A stretch of DNA of 64,000 nucleotides from Stenotrophomonas ginsengisoli (GCF_001431485.1 NZ_LDJM01000018.1:1-64000), one strand, 5' to 3'; numbered from the stretch's first letter, positions 24,958 to 35,112 are shown. The notes: a model not told the origin generated them from the sequence alone. Made by a program: numbers and translations.

Positions 24958-26310
24958 ATGACTGCTTTTGACAAACACCAGGTTGCCCGCTTCCGCTTCG
25001 TCCGCTGTGGGCTGGATCCGTCCAGTGGCGTGGCACAGCTGGTCTATGCCTTCGACGACGGCCCGGAGATGACCGAAACGGTGACCATCCCCGGTGCGCC
25101 GTTCACCCTTGATCCGGCCCGCGCCGAGGCGGCCCAGCGCGCTTTGCGCCTGCTGCACCTGATTGCCGGTGTCAGCTACTACAAGGCCGGTGTGCCGGCC
25201 CAGGTGGTGGTGGAGGGCTACGAGGTCGATGCCGACACCGCCGCCCTGGTGGAAAGCATCTACCTCAATGGTCTGGGCGAGTTTGCCTACCGCAACGGGC
25301 TGGACCTGCGCGGCCGCTTCAGCCTGCCGGCGGCCGGTACGGCCCCGGCGGCCCCGGTCATCGGCCTGGGCGCCGATGCCCTGGTGGCCATCGGTGGCGG
25401 CAAGGATTCGCTGGTTTCCATCGAGGCCCTGCGCCGCGCCGGGGTGGAGCAGACCATCACCTGGATCGGCGGTTCGCAGCTGATCCGGGCCTGTGCCGAG
25501 CGCACCGGCCTGGCCGTGCTCAACATCGGCCGCAGCCTGGCCCCGGAGCTGTTCGAACTCAACCAGCAGGGCGCCTGGAACGGGCATATCCCGGTCACCG
25601 CGGTGAACTCGGCCATCTTCGTGCTGGCTGCGGTGCTGCGCGGCAGCGGCCAGGTGGTGTTCTCCAACGAACGCTCGGCCAGCTACGGCAGCCAGATTCC
25701 CGGCACCGGCGAGGTCAACCACCAGTGGTCCAAGGGCTGGGCCTTCGAGCAGGCCTTCGGTGAGCATGTGGCCAACCATGTGGCCGCCGACCTGCAGTAC
25801 TACTCGCTGCTGCGTCCGCTCTCCGAGCTGGCGGTAGCACGACAGTTCGCCCGCAACGACCATTACGACGCGCACTTTTCCAGCTGCAACCGCAATTTCC
25901 ACATCCTCGGCGAGCGTCCGGTCAACCGCTGGTGCGGGGTCTGCCCGAAGTGCCACTTCGTGTTCCTGGCCCTGGCCCCGTTCATGCCCAAGACGCGTCT
26001 GGTGAGCATCTTCGGCCGCAACCTGCTCGATGACAGCAGCCAGATCCCCGGCTACGACGCCCTGCTCGAATACGGTGACCACAAGCCGTTCGAATGCGTG
26101 GGCGAGGGCCGCGAGTCGCGCGCGGCGATGGCCGCGCTGGCTGCCCGGGCCGAGTGGAACCAGGACACCATCGTGGCCCGTTTCAGCCAGCAGATTGCCC
26201 CGCAGCTGGACCCGGCTGCGCTGGCGTTGCCGCCGCAACTGGTACTGGACCGTGTCCACCGTATTCCTGCCGCGCTCTGGGACAAGGTCCGTGTTGATTT
26301 CACAGCTTGA
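24958..26310 (+). CDS. murL: UDP-MurNAc-L-Ala-L-Glu epimerase MurL
   Basis: A 450-residue protein that epimerises the terminal L-Glu of UDP-MurNAc-L-Ala-L-Glu to D-Glu using ATP, a route known from Xanthomonas. Visible features: a PP-loop-like nucleotide motif [17 protein letters not shown], an [21 protein letters not shown] region, and a CxxCxxC-like site [21 protein letters not shown] at 24958 ([12 protein letters not shown]) is chosen; upstream in-frame sequence reads through an intergenic-looking AT-richer stretch. It lies 86 nt after lysAC, whose product supplies meso-DAP metabolism, and overlaps murD2. Confidence 0.93.
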   Translation: MTAFDKHQVARFRFVRCGLDPSSGVAQLVYAFDDGPEMTETVTIPGAPFTLDPARAEAAQRALRLLHLIAGVSYYKAGVPAQVVVEGYEVDADTAALVESIYLNGLGEFAYRNGLDLRGRFSLPAAGTAPAAPVIGLGADALVAIGGGKDSLVSIEALRRAGVEQTITWIGGSQLIRACAERTGLAVLNIGRSLAPELFELNQQGAWNGHIPVTAVNSAIFVLAAVLRGSGQVVFSNERSASYGSQIPGTGEVNHQWSKGWAFEQAFGEHVANHVAADLQYYSLLRPLSELAVARQFARNDHYDAHFSSCNRNFHILGERPVNRWCGVCPKCHFVFLALAPFMPKTRLVSIFGRNLLDDSSQIPGYDALLEYGDHKPFECVGEGRESRAAMAALAARAEWNQDTIVARFSQQIAPQLDPAALALPPQLVLDRVHRIPAALWDKVRVDFTA

Positions 26311-27694
26311 AGGCATGGCCGTTGCCCTGTGGGGCTGGGGCCGTGAGGGCCGTGCGGCCTACCACGCCATCCGTGCGCAGTTGCCGGCGCAGCCGCTGAC
26401 CCTGTTCTGCAGCCCGGCCGAGCTGGACCAGGCGCAGGCACTGGGCGATGCCCTGTTGACGGTGCGTACCGATGGCACGGCGCAGGCATTGGGCGCTTTT
26501 GCGCTGGTGATCAAGTCGCCGGGCATCAGCCCGTACAAGCCCGAGGCGCTGGCGGCACAGGCCGCCGGCACCCGCTTCATCGGTGGCAGCAGCCTGTGGT
26601 TTGCCGCCCATGCCAACGCGGACGGGGTGCTGGAAAACACCGTCTGCGTCACCGGGACCAAGGGCAAGAGCACCACCACCGCGCTGCTGGCGCACCTGCT
26701 GCGCGCCGGCGGCCACCGCACCGGCCTGGCCGGCAACATCGGCCTGCCGCTGCTGGAAGTGCTCGATCCGCAGCCGGCACCGGATTACTGGGCGGTGGAG
26801 CTGTCCAGTTACCAGACCGGTGAGGTCGGCCGTGCCGGCGTACGCCCGGCGGTGGCCATCGTGCTCAACATCTTCCCCGAGCATCTGGACTGGCACGGCA
26901 GCGAGCAGCGCTACATCGACGACAAGCTCAGCCTGGTCACGGCAGGGCACCCGCGCATCGCCGTACTCAACGCCGCCGATGTGCATTTGCAGGCGCTGCA
27001 ACTGCCGCACAGCCAGGTGGTCTGGTTCAACCAGCCCGAGGGCTGGCACATGGTCGGCAGCGTGGTCCATCGCGGCAGCCAGGCCGTATTTGATACCGCC
27101 AACAGCCCGCTGCCCGGTGCCCACAACCGCGGCAACCTGTGCGCGGTGCTGGCTGCGATCGAGGCCATGGGCCTGGATGCGGTGGCGCTGGCACCGGCGG
27201 TGCAGTCCTTCCGCCCCTTGCCCAACCGCCTGCAGTGGCTGGGCCAGCGCGATGGCATCGGCTACGTCAACGACTCGATCAGCACCACGCCGCATGCCTC
27301 GCTGGCGGCGCTGGACTGCTTCGCCGGCTGGCGTATCGCCCTGCTGGTCGGTGGCCATGACCGTGGCCTGGACTGGCACGATTTTGCTGCCCACATGCAG
27401 CAGCAGGCGCCGCTGGAAATCATCACAATGGGCGCCAACGGCCCGCGCATCCATGCCTTGCTGCAGCCGCTGGCGGCCGGCCGTTTCGGCCTGCATGCCG
27501 CTGCGGATCTGGACGATGCGGTAAGGCTGGCGCGCCAGGCCCTGGGGGCGCAGGGTGGGGTGGTGCTGCTCTCGCCCGGTGCCCCGAGTTTCGGGGTCTA
27601 CACCGATTATGTGGCGCGCGGCCGGCATTTCGCCGAGCTGGCCGGGTTTGACCCGGCCTTGATCAGCCAGATCCCCGGCCTCGGCGTAAATTGA
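26291..27694 (+). CDS. murD2: UDP-MurNAc-L-Ala:L-Glu ligase MurD2
   Basis: A 467-residue Mur ligase. It has an N-terminal Rossmann-like domain ([16 protein letters not shown]), the ATP-binding P-loop [18 protein letters not shown], the central [20 protein letters not shown] and the C-terminal [12 protein letters not shown] and [17 protein letters not shown]. It adds L-Glu to UDP-MurNAc-L-Ala, after which MurL epimerises it. I take GTG at 26291 as the start because AAGG lies upstream and the resulting N-terminus (M-L-ISQLEG) matches my memory of Xanthomonas homologues; ATG at 26315 would remove 8 residues. It overlaps murL by 20 nt. It is distinct from the canonical murD of the dcw cluster. 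Confidence 0.92.
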   Translation: MLISQLEGMAVALWGWGREGRAAYHAIRAQLPAQPLTLFCSPAELDQAQALGDALLTVRTDGTAQALGAFALVIKSPGISPYKPEALAAQAAGTRFIGGSSLWFAAHANADGVLENTVCVTGTKGKSTTTALLAHLLRAGGHRTGLAGNIGLPLLEVLDPQPAPDYWAVELSSYQTGEVGRAGVRPAVAIVLNIFPEHLDWHGSEQRYIDDKLSLVTAGHPRIAVLNAADVHLQALQLPHSQVVWFNQPEGWHMVGSVVHRGSQAVFDTANSPLPGAHNRGNLCAVLAAIEAMGLDAVALAPAVQSFRPLPNRLQWLGQRDGIGYVNDSISTTPHASLAALDCFAGWRIALLVGGHDRGLDWHDFAAHMQQQAPLEIITMGANGPRIHALLQPLAAGRFGLHAAADLDDAVRLARQALGAQGGVVLLSPGAPSFGVYTDYVARGRHFAELAGFDPALISQIPGLGVN

Positions 27695-27720
27695 TTGTTG
27701 ATAACGTAATGCGCAGGCGG

Positions 27721-28101
27721 TCAGTCGACCGCCTGCCAGACCATGGCCCGTTCCAGGGCGCGGTTGAAGTCGGCCAGGCTGAAGGGCTTTTCCAGGTGAT
27801 AGATGCCGGGCTGGTCAATGGCCTGCTCGCTCATCGCCAGGCCGGACATGATCACCACGGGCAGCTCACGGTTGTCCTCGGTGGCGCGGATGGCCTTGAT
27901 CAACTCATGACCGTTCATGCCCGGCATCATCAGATCGGTGAACAGTGCGGAGAAGCGCTGCTGTTCGGCCAGTGCCAGGGCCTGGCTGGAGCAATGCACC
28001 GCCACAGCTTGATAGCCGCTGTTGAGCAGCAGCATTTCGATCAGTTCGACCAGTTCGGGGTTGTCGTCGACGACCAGCACCGGGGGGATTGCGTTGGCCA
28101 T
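27721..28101 (-). CDS. Single-domain response regulator (REC), distal
   Basis: A 126-residue stand-alone receiver domain. Acidic pocket D12-D13 (VVDDN), phospho-acceptor D56 (LFTDLMMPGMNG), the Ser in VVIMSGLA, and the conserved Lys in HLEKPFSLADF are all present. There is no output domain. ATG at 28101 is chosen because AAGGAG lies 8 nt upstream, better than an ATG at 28119. It is last in the leftward run BLUF, CheB-CheR kinase, REC, REC, and is a likely phospho-target of that kinase. Confidence 0.9.
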   Translation of the reverse strand: MANAIPPVLVVDDNPELVELIEMLLLNSGYQAVAVHCSSQALALAEQQRFSALFTDLMMPGMNGHELIKAIRATEDNRELPVVIMSGLAMSEQAIDQPGIYHLEKPFSLADFNRALERAMVWQAVD

Positions 28102-28225
28102 GAGCCTCTCCTTCTGCATCCATGCAAATGGATTGAAAACGAGGCTTTAGGCTAGCCCCCCGGGCGGCAATGGGCAATGCCTGCCGGATAAGACCAAGGT
28201 CGGATCGGTAGCGGCCTGGAGAGGC

Positions 28226-28654
28226 CTATTCAGAGCGCACCAGTGGCCGGCGCAGGGTACGGTGGATCAGTTCGACCAGCTCGTTGCCGCCGAAGGGCTT
28301 GCGCAGGTAGTGGGTATTGCTGCTGTCCGGCAGCCAGTCGCCCAGCTCGATGCTGGACTGGCCGGAAATCAGGATCGCCGGAACCGCATGGTTGCCGGCG
28401 GTCTTGCGAATCTCGGTCAGCAGTTCCGGGCCGGACAGGTGCGGCATGCGGACATCGGAAAGCACCAGGTCAAAGCGTTGTTGCCGGGCCAGCATTGCGG
28501 CCTGCAGCGGAGAGGTGACTGCCGTCAGGCGGAAGCCTTCGCCTTCCAAAAGCAGTACCAGGAACTCCAGCAGGGGTTGGTTGTCGTCCACCAGCAGCAC
28601 ATGTGGTGCTGACGGGAGCGATGCAGCCTGATCCGGGTGCTGTCCGTTTTCCAT
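28226..28654 (-). CDS. Single-domain response regulator (REC), proximal
   Basis: A 142-residue protein: a short N-terminal tail, then a receiver domain with acidic pair D23-D24 (LVDDNQPLLEF), phospho-acceptor D67 (LVLSDVRMPHLSG), ISGQSS and Lys in YLRKPFGGNEL. CAGGAG lies just upstream of the ATG. It follows the hybrid kinase gene by 55 nt and is followed 124 nt later by a second REC gene. The two receivers are clearly different in sequence, so they may be a relay or alternative outputs. Confidence 0.9.
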   Translation of the reverse strand: MENGQHPDQAASLPSAPHVLLVDDNQPLLEFLVLLLEGEGFRLTAVTSPLQAAMLARQQRFDLVLSDVRMPHLSGPELLTEIRKTAGNHAVPAILISGQSSIELGDWLPDSSNTHYLRKPFGGNELVELIHRTLRRPLVRSE

Positions 28655-28709
28655 GGTGCTCCTGGGGAAAACGGCGGCCTGGGGCCGCCGGTTGAATGTG
28701 ATGATTATC

Positions 28710-31700
28710 TCAATTTTTATTGACAGGACGTGAAGGGATCTTCATCACGAAGGTGGTGTGCTTGGCATTGCTGTCCAGCGACAGGCTGCCTGCGTGCGCT
28801 TCGGCAATGCCCAGCGACAAGGGCAGCCCCAGGCCAGTGCCATGGCCGACATCCTTGGTGGTGTAGAACGGGGTGAACAGGCGCTCGGGGTGCTCGATGG
28901 CGCTGGTCAGGCCCGAATCACTGACCCTGAACATATAGTCGCCCTGGTGGATCTCGACCTGGATGTTGACCCAGCGTGGGCGGGGCAGGTTGGCCACATG
29001 CTGGATACCATTGCTGACCAGATTGACCAGCGCCTGGGCCAGCTCGAGTGGGTGGCCGAGCAGGGTCAGCTGGTCGGGGACGGCATCGTAGGTGACATCG
29101 ACATTGTTCTCGCTGGCCATGGCCCGGGTCAGCTGCACCGTGTCCTGGATCAGGGTGTCGACGTGGACCACTTTCATCGTGGTGTCTTCATCCTTGCGTG
29201 CAAAGCGCAGCAGGCTGGAAATGATGCGGTCCATGCGGGTGACGGCATCGGCCTGGGCCTTGGCAATGCGGGCCACGCGACTGGCATCGGGTGGGCTGTT
29301 CCTGGCCTGGGCCTGCAGCTGTTCAGTACCCAGGCGCAGTGCAGACAGGGGGTTGTTGAGCTCGTGCGCCACCCCGGAAACCAGCATGCCGATATTGAAG
29401 ATGCGGTTGGCGTGGATCGTGCTGATCTCGTGCTCGTGGTTCTGGATTGATGCCCGCTTGCGGTCGTCGATGTCCAGCAGCATCGCAATCAGGCCGCGCT
29501 CGCCCTGGGAAGAAGGGTTGCTGGCGGCATTGCACAGCATCCAGTGGTATCTGCCCTGTCCATCGCGCAGACGGAATTCGGCAGTGTGGCGTTCCTTGCT
29601 GCGGGGATCCATGCCCAGCACGCTGCGTGCCTGCTCGAGGTCCTGGTTGTGGATGCGGGCCAGAATATCCTCCAGCCCGATGCTCTGTCCTTCGCTGATG
29701 CCGAACAGCTGTTGCAGGTTGTCATCCAGCAGCAGCGCCTGCTCGCGGGTGTCGGGAATGTTGAGGTAACCGATGTTGAGCACGCCTTCGACCAGATCAC
29801 GGTGCAGGCGGTTCTGCTGCTCGACCTGCAGCAGCTGTCGGGTATGGCTGATGTCATAAATGGTCATCACCACGCCGCGCACCTGTCCTTCGTGGTTGTA
29901 GTAAGGGAAGAACACCACCTGCAGCCATTGCTGCTCGCGCAGGTGCACATCGTGGCGCTGGATGCCGGCGTCACTCAGCACGTTGCGGCCCAGGCTGGAA
30001 ATGTCCAGCCCGGCAAGGTTGGTGGCCAGGTCCTGGATCGGGCGGCCGATATCCTGCATACCCAGCGGAAAGTAACGACGCGAGGCCTCGGTATAGCGGC
30101 GGATGCACAGGCGCTCGTCAAGGAAGATCAGGGCGACGTCGGTGCTGGTGAGCAGGTTGGTGATGTCGTTGTTGGCATCGGTGAGCTGGCGGATTTTTTC
30201 TTCTAGCTCGGCGTTGACCGAATGCAACTCCTCGTTGACTGACTGCAGCTCCTCGTTGGTGCTCTGCAGCTCTTCGTTGCTGGAGAGCAACTCCTCGTTG
30301 GCGCTTTGCAGCTCCTCGTGGAAGGTTTCCTTGTCCTGTACCGATTCGCTGACGATCTGGCGCAGCTGGGCGTTTTCCTGCTCCAGCCGGGCCAGTCGCC
30401 CCAGCCCGCCGGTGCCGGACTGCAGGACGCTGAGCACATCGCGGGCATGTCGCAGCGGCCCGGGATGGAGATCGTGCGCCTGCCGGTTGCGGTCATCGGC
30501 CAGCATCTGCACCAGCACCGAGGGCTCGCGCTCGAAGGCGGTGGGCAAGCGTGAAAAACGCAGCTGGTCAAAGGCCAGCTTGCTGTCCTGGTTGCGGTAG
30601 GGATAGTCCCACTGGATCGGGGTGTCACTGTCCAGCGTTTCGGCCAGTCCGAGCTGGAGCAGGGCCTGCAGTTGCGGATCGGGCAGATGGGTATGCAGGT
30701 TCAGCCCCGGGCGTCCTGGTATCGCACGGCTGAAGATTTCACCGGTATGGCCGGTGAAATACTGTACTTCGCCATCTGCACGCACGATCAGGCTGTTGCC
30801 AGCCACCGTGGCGAAGGCCGCTTCAAATGCACCGCGCGCAACGGTCATCTGGTCAGGCTCGCGCTGTATCGCGGCCTGGCGGTGTGCAGGGGGCATGGCA
30901 ATGGAACGGTTCAATTGCCAGCGGTCGCTGGCACTCAAGTGCACTCCGGCACGCTTGGCGAACATTTTCAGGCGCGTATCGACCTCGGCGAAGTATGGCT
31001 CAAGTCCGGCAGGGCCCTCACTCTCGCCCAGTACCAGTACGCCGCTTTCCTTCAAACCGAAATGGAAGTTGGAAATCACCTTGCGCTGCGCCTCAGGCCG
31101 CAGGTAAATCAACATGTTGCGGCAGAGCACCAGGTCCAGTGCATGCAACGGCGAATGCTTGAGCACGTTCTGTACGCTGAAGATGATCTTGCTGCGGATC
31201 TCGCTGACCACCCGCAGGCGGCCGAAATCCTCGCTGGCATTGACAAAGCCCTGCAGTTCGAAGCGGTTGATGAACGGCTGCAGGGTGCTGTATTCGTAGA
31301 TGCCTTCAGCGGCGCGACGGATCGCATCCGGGTTCAGGTCGGTGGCGTAGATGCGGTATTCCTGCGCGGCATCCGTCTGCTCGACCAGCTTCTGCAGCAG
31401 CATGGCCAACGAATAGGCTTCTTCACCGGTGGAGCAGGCGCAGACCCATATCTTCAGCGGCTCGCTGCCGTTGCGTTCGAGCAGGTCCGGCAGGATCTTG
31501 CTTTCCAGCAGTTCGAATACCTGCGGGTTGCGGAAGAAGGAGGTCACGCCGATCATCAGGTCGGTGAACAGTGCCCGCAGCTCATGCCCGCCCTGGCGGA
31601 GGATCTGGTGGTATTGATCGATGGTGGTCAGCCCCAGACGGCGCATGCACTGGGTGATGCGGCGGTCGATGGTGCCGATCTTGTAGGCATTCAGATCCAG

Positions 31701-32453
31701 GTCGAAGTTGGCCCGCATCAGCTCGAAGATGCCGGCATACGGGTTGATGTCATTGCCTGGCTGACTGTCACGTTCGGTGTACAGCAGGGTCAGTGGATCG
31801 GTGTCCAGGTAGCCGTCGGGGGTGGCGGGCTTGCACATGCCGTTGTCCAGCCAGGCAGCAATGCGTGCCGGGATCAGGCGTGGCGGCTGTACCTCGTCAT
31901 AGCAGCCGGCGTTGATCACCGACAGCGGCATGCCGTCGAATTTGGCATCGGACAGCTGCTGCACCAGTACATAGCCGCCATGTTCATGCACCGCACGACA
32001 GCCGGCGGTGCCGTCACTGCCGGTGCCGGAGAGCAGGACCACGCAGGTATCGATCGGATCGGCACGCCGGGTCAGTGATTCCAGGAACACGTCGATGGTG
32101 AAGTAAGGGCGTTCGGACTCATCACGGGTAATGGACTTGACCGTGTGCCCGTCGAGCATGATCTGTGTGCCGGGCTGGATCACATGGATGTTGTGCGTCT
32201 TGAGCTCCAGGCCATCGTGCAGCTCATGCACCGGCTGGCTGGTATGCGATTGCAGCAGGCTGACCAGCTCGCTGCGGTAGGCCGGGGACAGGTGCTGGAT
32301 CACCACGGTGGCGACGCCCAGATCGCCCGGATAGGCGTCCAGGATTTCACTGATCGGGCCCAGGCCACCGGCACTGGCGGCGATCACCACCAGCGGCAAT
32401 GGGGCTGGGGCAGTGTTGCTTGCTGCAACAGGTGGCATCTGCTGGTTGGGCAT
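28710..32453 (-). CDS. CheB-CheR-PAS-histidine kinase fusion
   Basis: A 1247-residue soluble multidomain protein. Residues about 20-205 are a CheB methylesterase with its triad S27 (AASAGG), H54 (VIQHLSP) and D147 (GTGSDGTAG). About 240-490 is a CheR methyltransferase (CACSTGEEAYS at 338-348, RIYATDLNPDAIRRA, VLCRNMLIYL). Then come a PAS-like region, a coiled coil of repeated NEELQS units, two more PAS domains, and a histidine kinase with H-box VAHELNNPL near 1030, N-box LVNLVSNGIQHV, and GHGTGLGLPLSLGI. There is no receiver domain. It starts 8 nt after the BLUF stop codon, so the two are co-translated. Proteins of this class methylate or demethylate unknown partners; linkage to light is inferred from the BLUF neighbour. 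Confidence 0.93.
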   Translation of the reverse strand: MPNQQMPPVAASNTAPAPLPLVVIAASAGGLGPISEILDAYPGDLGVATVVIQHLSPAYRSELVSLLQSHTSQPVHELHDGLELKTHNIHVIQPGTQIMLDGHTVKSITRDESERPYFTIDVFLESLTRRADPIDTCVVLLSGTGSDGTAGCRAVHEHGGYVLVQQLSDAKFDGMPLSVINAGCYDEVQPPRLIPARIAAWLDNGMCKPATPDGYLDTDPLTLLYTERDSQPGNDINPYAGIFELMRANFDLDLNAYKIGTIDRRITQCMRRLGLTTIDQYHQILRQGGHELRALFTDLMIGVTSFFRNPQVFELLESKILPDLLERNGSEPLKIWVCACSTGEEAYSLAMLLQKLVEQTDAAQEYRIYATDLNPDAIRRAAEGIYEYSTLQPFINRFELQGFVNASEDFGRLRVVSEIRSKIIFSVQNVLKHSPLHALDLVLCRNMLIYLRPEAQRKVISNFHFGLKESGVLVLGESEGPAGLEPYFAEVDTRLKMFAKRAGVHLSASDRWQLNRSIAMPPAHRQAAIQREPDQMTVARGAFEAAFATVAGNSLIVRADGEVQYFTGHTGEIFSRAIPGRPGLNLHTHLPDPQLQALLQLGLAETLDSDTPIQWDYPYRNQDSKLAFDQLRFSRLPTAFEREPSVLVQMLADDRNRQAHDLHPGPLRHARDVLSVLQSGTGGLGRLARLEQENAQLRQIVSESVQDKETFHEELQSANEELLSSNEELQSTNEELQSVNEELHSVNAELEEKIRQLTDANNDITNLLTSTDVALIFLDERLCIRRYTEASRRYFPLGMQDIGRPIQDLATNLAGLDISSLGRNVLSDAGIQRHDVHLREQQWLQVVFFPYYNHEGQVRGVVMTIYDISHTRQLLQVEQQNRLHRDLVEGVLNIGYLNIPDTREQALLLDDNLQQLFGISEGQSIGLEDILARIHNQDLEQARSVLGMDPRSKERHTAEFRLRDGQGRYHWMLCNAASNPSSQGERGLIAMLLDIDDRKRASIQNHEHEISTIHANRIFNIGMLVSGVAHELNNPLSALRLGTEQLQAQARNSPPDASRVARIAKAQADAVTRMDRIISSLLRFARKDEDTTMKVVHVDTLIQDTVQLTRAMASENNVDVTYDAVPDQLTLLGHPLELAQALVNLVSNGIQHVANLPRPRWVNIQVEIHQGDYMFRVSDSGLTSAIEHPERLFTPFYTTKDVGHGTGLGLPLSLGIAEAHAGSLSLDSNAKHTTFVMKIPSRPVNKN

Positions 32454-32461
32454 GGGGCGGA

Positions 32462-32914
32462 TCAGGGGCAGGTCAGTGCCTGGCCGATGCGGGCCGGGGC
32501 GGGCTGTTCGTCGAGGAACTGGTTCAGCGCTTCCAGCGCCGGGCAGTGGTTGGCCTGCTGACGCAGCGTGTACAGGGTCTGTTGCCAGCTGCCGTTTTCC
32601 AGGTGCTGGATGAACGTCGCCGGGCTGTGGCTGAAGCCCATGTACCAACGGTCGAACTGCTGGCCCGGGTGCCGGCCATCGGCCAACAGATGGATGGCAC
32701 TGTGCCGCTGGGAGGCCAGGATGCGTGCCATCACCTGGTCGGTGGCGTAGTCAGTGCCTTCGAAGTACTGGAAGAATCGCTGGCCGTCGTACAGCAGCAC
32801 CCCGGTCACGCCAATACGGGCGTTGAAGGTGCGCGCATCCAGCAGCAGCGCGTCGATGCACTGGGCGGAGAGGTCGGGTTGGGCCGTGCTGACATAGGCG
32901 ATGTGACGGGTCAC
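32462..32914 (-). CDS. BLUF-domain blue-light receptor
   Basis: A 150-residue protein: a complete FAD-binding BLUF domain and a short helical C-terminal cap. The photocycle residues are present: Y7 (IAYVSTA), N31 (FNARIGVTGVLLYDG), Q49 (RFFQYFEG), and the W90/M92 pair of DRWYMGFS. There is no attached output domain, so it must signal through a partner. It is the first gene of the leftward cluster, immediately before the CheB-CheR-kinase fusion. Short BLUF proteins of this type usually act by protein-protein contact. Confidence 0.93.
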   Translation of the reverse strand: MTRHIAYVSTAQPDLSAQCIDALLLDARTFNARIGVTGVLLYDGQRFFQYFEGTDYATDQVMARILASQRHSAIHLLADGRHPGQQFDRWYMGFSHSPATFIQHLENGSWQQTLYTLRQQANHCPALEALNQFLDEQPAPARIGQALTCP

Positions 32915-33162
32915 GGCAGGTCCTGCAACGGTGCGGTGGGCAATGGCGATGTGGCTGATGGGTTACCCCGGCGGCAGGTTGCGGTTCTCTTGGGCATGCA
33001 TGTGCGCTCGTGTATCGGTCAGCTGCATTTATAAAATCGCCAACGGATAGATCAGGTGATGGACGGCACCTGCATGACTGCGGGCCAACCCCGGTTGATC
33101 CCGGGCCGGGGCAGGGGGGCGGAAGTGCCTGCCTGCCCTCGCAGACGCAGGATCCAGGCAAT
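32915..33162. other. Upstream region of the BLUF operon
   Basis: About 250 bases with no gene I can support. The only promoter-like sequence is an AT-rich stretch around 33027-33036 (TATAAA on the minus strand), without a convincing -35 element. Confidence 0.4.
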
Positions 33163-33192
33163 AAAAAACCCGGCATCGCCAGATGCCGGGTT
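33163..33192 (-). terminator. Terminator of ssb
   Basis: A stem of about 10 bp (aacccggcat with atgccgggtt, loop cgccag) followed on the minus strand by a run of T. It lies 27 nt past the ssb stop. Confidence 0.85.
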
Positions 33193-33218
33193 GCTGCCAT
33201 GCTCAGCCGGGTGTCGGC

Positions 33219-33803
33219 TCAGAACGGGATGTCGTCGTCAGCGAAGTCGTCCATCGGCGGTGCCTGCGGTGCCGGGGCCGGAGCCTGACGCTGCGGGCGC
33301 TGCTCGTAACCGCCCTGGTTGCCGCCGCCGTAGTTGCCACCCTGGTTGCCGCCACGATTGCCACCGCGGTTGCCGTAGCCTTCGTTGCCGCCGCCGAAAT
33401 CATTGCCGCCCTGCGGGCGGGCCTGACGCTGCGGACGCTCGCCGCCCATGCCACCGCCGCCGCCTTCACCGCGGCCGCCGAGCATCTGCATCTCGTCGGC
33501 GACGATGTCGGTGCTGTAGCGTTCCTGGCCGTCCTGGCCGGTGTACTTGTCATAGCGGATGGAGCCCTCGACATACACCGAGCTGCCCTTGCGCAGGTAC
33601 TCGCCGGCAATTTCGCCCAGCTTGCCGAAGAACACCACACGGTGCCATTCGGTACGTTCCTGCTGGTTGCCGTCACGGTCCTTGCGCACCGAGGTGGTGG
33701 CCAGGGAGACGCGGGTGATGGCCATGCCGGCCTGGGTGTACTTCACTTCCGGGTCGTTGCCGAGGTTGCCGACCAGGATGACCTTGTTGATGCCGCGTGC
33801 CAT
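33219..33803 (-). CDS. ssb: Single-stranded DNA-binding protein
   Basis: A 194-residue SSB. The OB fold covers about residues 1-110 ([58 protein letters not shown]). It is followed by a Gly/Asn/Arg-rich low-complexity linker and the acidic partner-binding tip DDDIPF at the C-terminus. It coats ssDNA and recruits repair and replication proteins. It is monocistronic, with its own terminator. Confidence 0.97.
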   Translation of the reverse strand: MARGINKVILVGNLGNDPEVKYTQAGMAITRVSLATTSVRKDRDGNQQERTEWHRVVFFGKLGEIAGEYLRKGSSVYVEGSIRYDKYTGQDGQERYSTDIVADEMQMLGGRGEGGGGGMGGERPQRQARPQGGNDFGGGNEGYGNRGGNRGGNQGGNYGGGNQGGYEQRPQRQAPAPAPQAPPMDDFADDDIPF

Positions 33804-34012
33804 GGGAGTCCTTCTTTTCCGTTGGGTGAACCCGCCGGATACGCGGGTCTAGCCAGTGGATTATAGCGGTCTGGCCGGCGCTGTCAGGCCTTGCCGCAAG
33901 CTGGCCTGGGGGCGTGCCGGATCTGGCTGCGGGTGGCCACAAAAGCGGCAATGACCGGGCGTACACGGCCTTGCCGGCCTATAATTGCCCGGTCATTCAC
34001 AGTATCGACCGC

Positions 34013-35011
34013 ATGACCATCATCGACGCCCCCCGCACCGCCCTGGGCCTGGCCCAGATCCAGACCTTCGCCGCACCGGACATGGCTGCGGTCGACTCCC
34101 TGATCCGGACGCGGCTGGCCTCCGATGTTGTGCTGATCAACCAGATTGCCGACCACATCATTTCTGCCGGCGGCAAGCGCCTGCGGCCGATGCTGGTCCT
34201 GCTGGCCGGGCGCGCGCTGGCCGGTTCCGGCCCGGTGCACCACCAGCTGGCGGCGATCATCGAGTTCATCCACACCTCGACCCTGCTGCACGATGACGTG
34301 GTGGACGAATCGGACCTGCGCCGTGGCCGCAGCACCGCCAATGCGCTGTGGGGCAATGCGCCCAGCGTGCTGGTCGGTGACTTCCTGTATTCGCGCAGCT
34401 TCCAGCTGATGGTCGAGCTGGACCAGATGCCGGTGATGCGCATCCTGGCCGATACCACCAACAAGATCGCCGAGGGCGAAGTGCTGCAGCTGCTGCATGT
34501 GCACAACCCCGATACCGACGAAGCGGCCTACCTGCGGGTGATCGAGCGCAAGACCGCGGTGCTGTTTGCCGCGGGCACCCAGCTGGGTGCGCTGGCCTGC
34601 GGCGCCGACGCAGCCGTGCAGCAGGCCTTGTACGACTACGGCATGGCCCTGGGCTATGCCTTCCAGATTGCCGATGACGTACTGGACTACTCGGCCAATG
34701 CCGAAGAGCTGGGCAAGAACCTGGGCGATGACCTGGCCGAAGGCAAGGCCACCCTGCCGCTGATCCATGCCATGGCCCACAGCGATGTCGCCACCCGTGC
34801 CCGCCTGGCCCAGATCATCCAGGACGGTGACAGCTCGGCGATGCCCGAAGTGCTGGCCGCCATCCAGGCTACTGGCGGGTTGGAATACAGCCGCCAGCGT
34901 GCGGTTGAATATGCCGATGCCGCCGAAGCCGCGCTGGACGGCCTGGGCGAGAACGAGGCCATTGCCGCCCTGCGTGGCCTGGCCCGTTACGCGGTGAGCC
35001 GCAGCCACTGA
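34013..35011 (+). CDS. ispB: Octaprenyl diphosphate synthase (IspB family)
   Basis: A 332-residue trans-polyprenyl diphosphate synthase making the ubiquinone side chain. First Asp-rich motif LLHDDVVDESDLRRG, second motif FQIADDVLDYSAN, plus the GGKRLRPMLVLL substrate site and KTAVLFAAGTQLGAL. ATG at 34013 is chosen; a TATAAT at 33980-33985 lies 27 nt upstream, although without a clear -35. A strong terminator follows. Exact chain length is assigned by family, not shown. Confidence 0.93.
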   Translation: MTIIDAPRTALGLAQIQTFAAPDMAAVDSLIRTRLASDVVLINQIADHIISAGGKRLRPMLVLLAGRALAGSGPVHHQLAAIIEFIHTSTLLHDDVVDESDLRRGRSTANALWGNAPSVLVGDFLYSRSFQLMVELDQMPVMRILADTTNKIAEGEVLQLLHVHNPDTDEAAYLRVIERKTAVLFAAGTQLGALACGADAAVQQALYDYGMALGYAFQIADDVLDYSANAEELGKNLGDDLAEGKATLPLIHAMAHSDVATRARLAQIIQDGDSSAMPEVLAAIQATGGLEYSRQRAVEYADAAEAALDGLGENEAIAALRGLARYAVSRSH

Positions 35012-35039
35012 GCCACGTGCTGTTGTCTGGCTGTTGATG

Positions 35040-35066
35040 AAAACGCCCCGACAGGGGCGTTTTTTG
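35040..35066 (+). terminator. Terminator of ispB
   Basis: A 9-bp stem (35041-35049 with 35054-35062), loop gaca, followed by a T run on the plus strand. Confidence 0.92.
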
Positions 35067-35112
35067 ATGATGCCGTGGCAAGCCTGCGTCCTGACGTATT
35101 GTCAGTGTCAGC

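Noticed and set aside
33957..33985. Full sigma-70 promoter for ispB
   Set aside because: The -10 TATAAT (33980-33985) is perfect but no -35-like hexamer lies at 16-18 nt, so only the -10 is mentioned in the gene entry.
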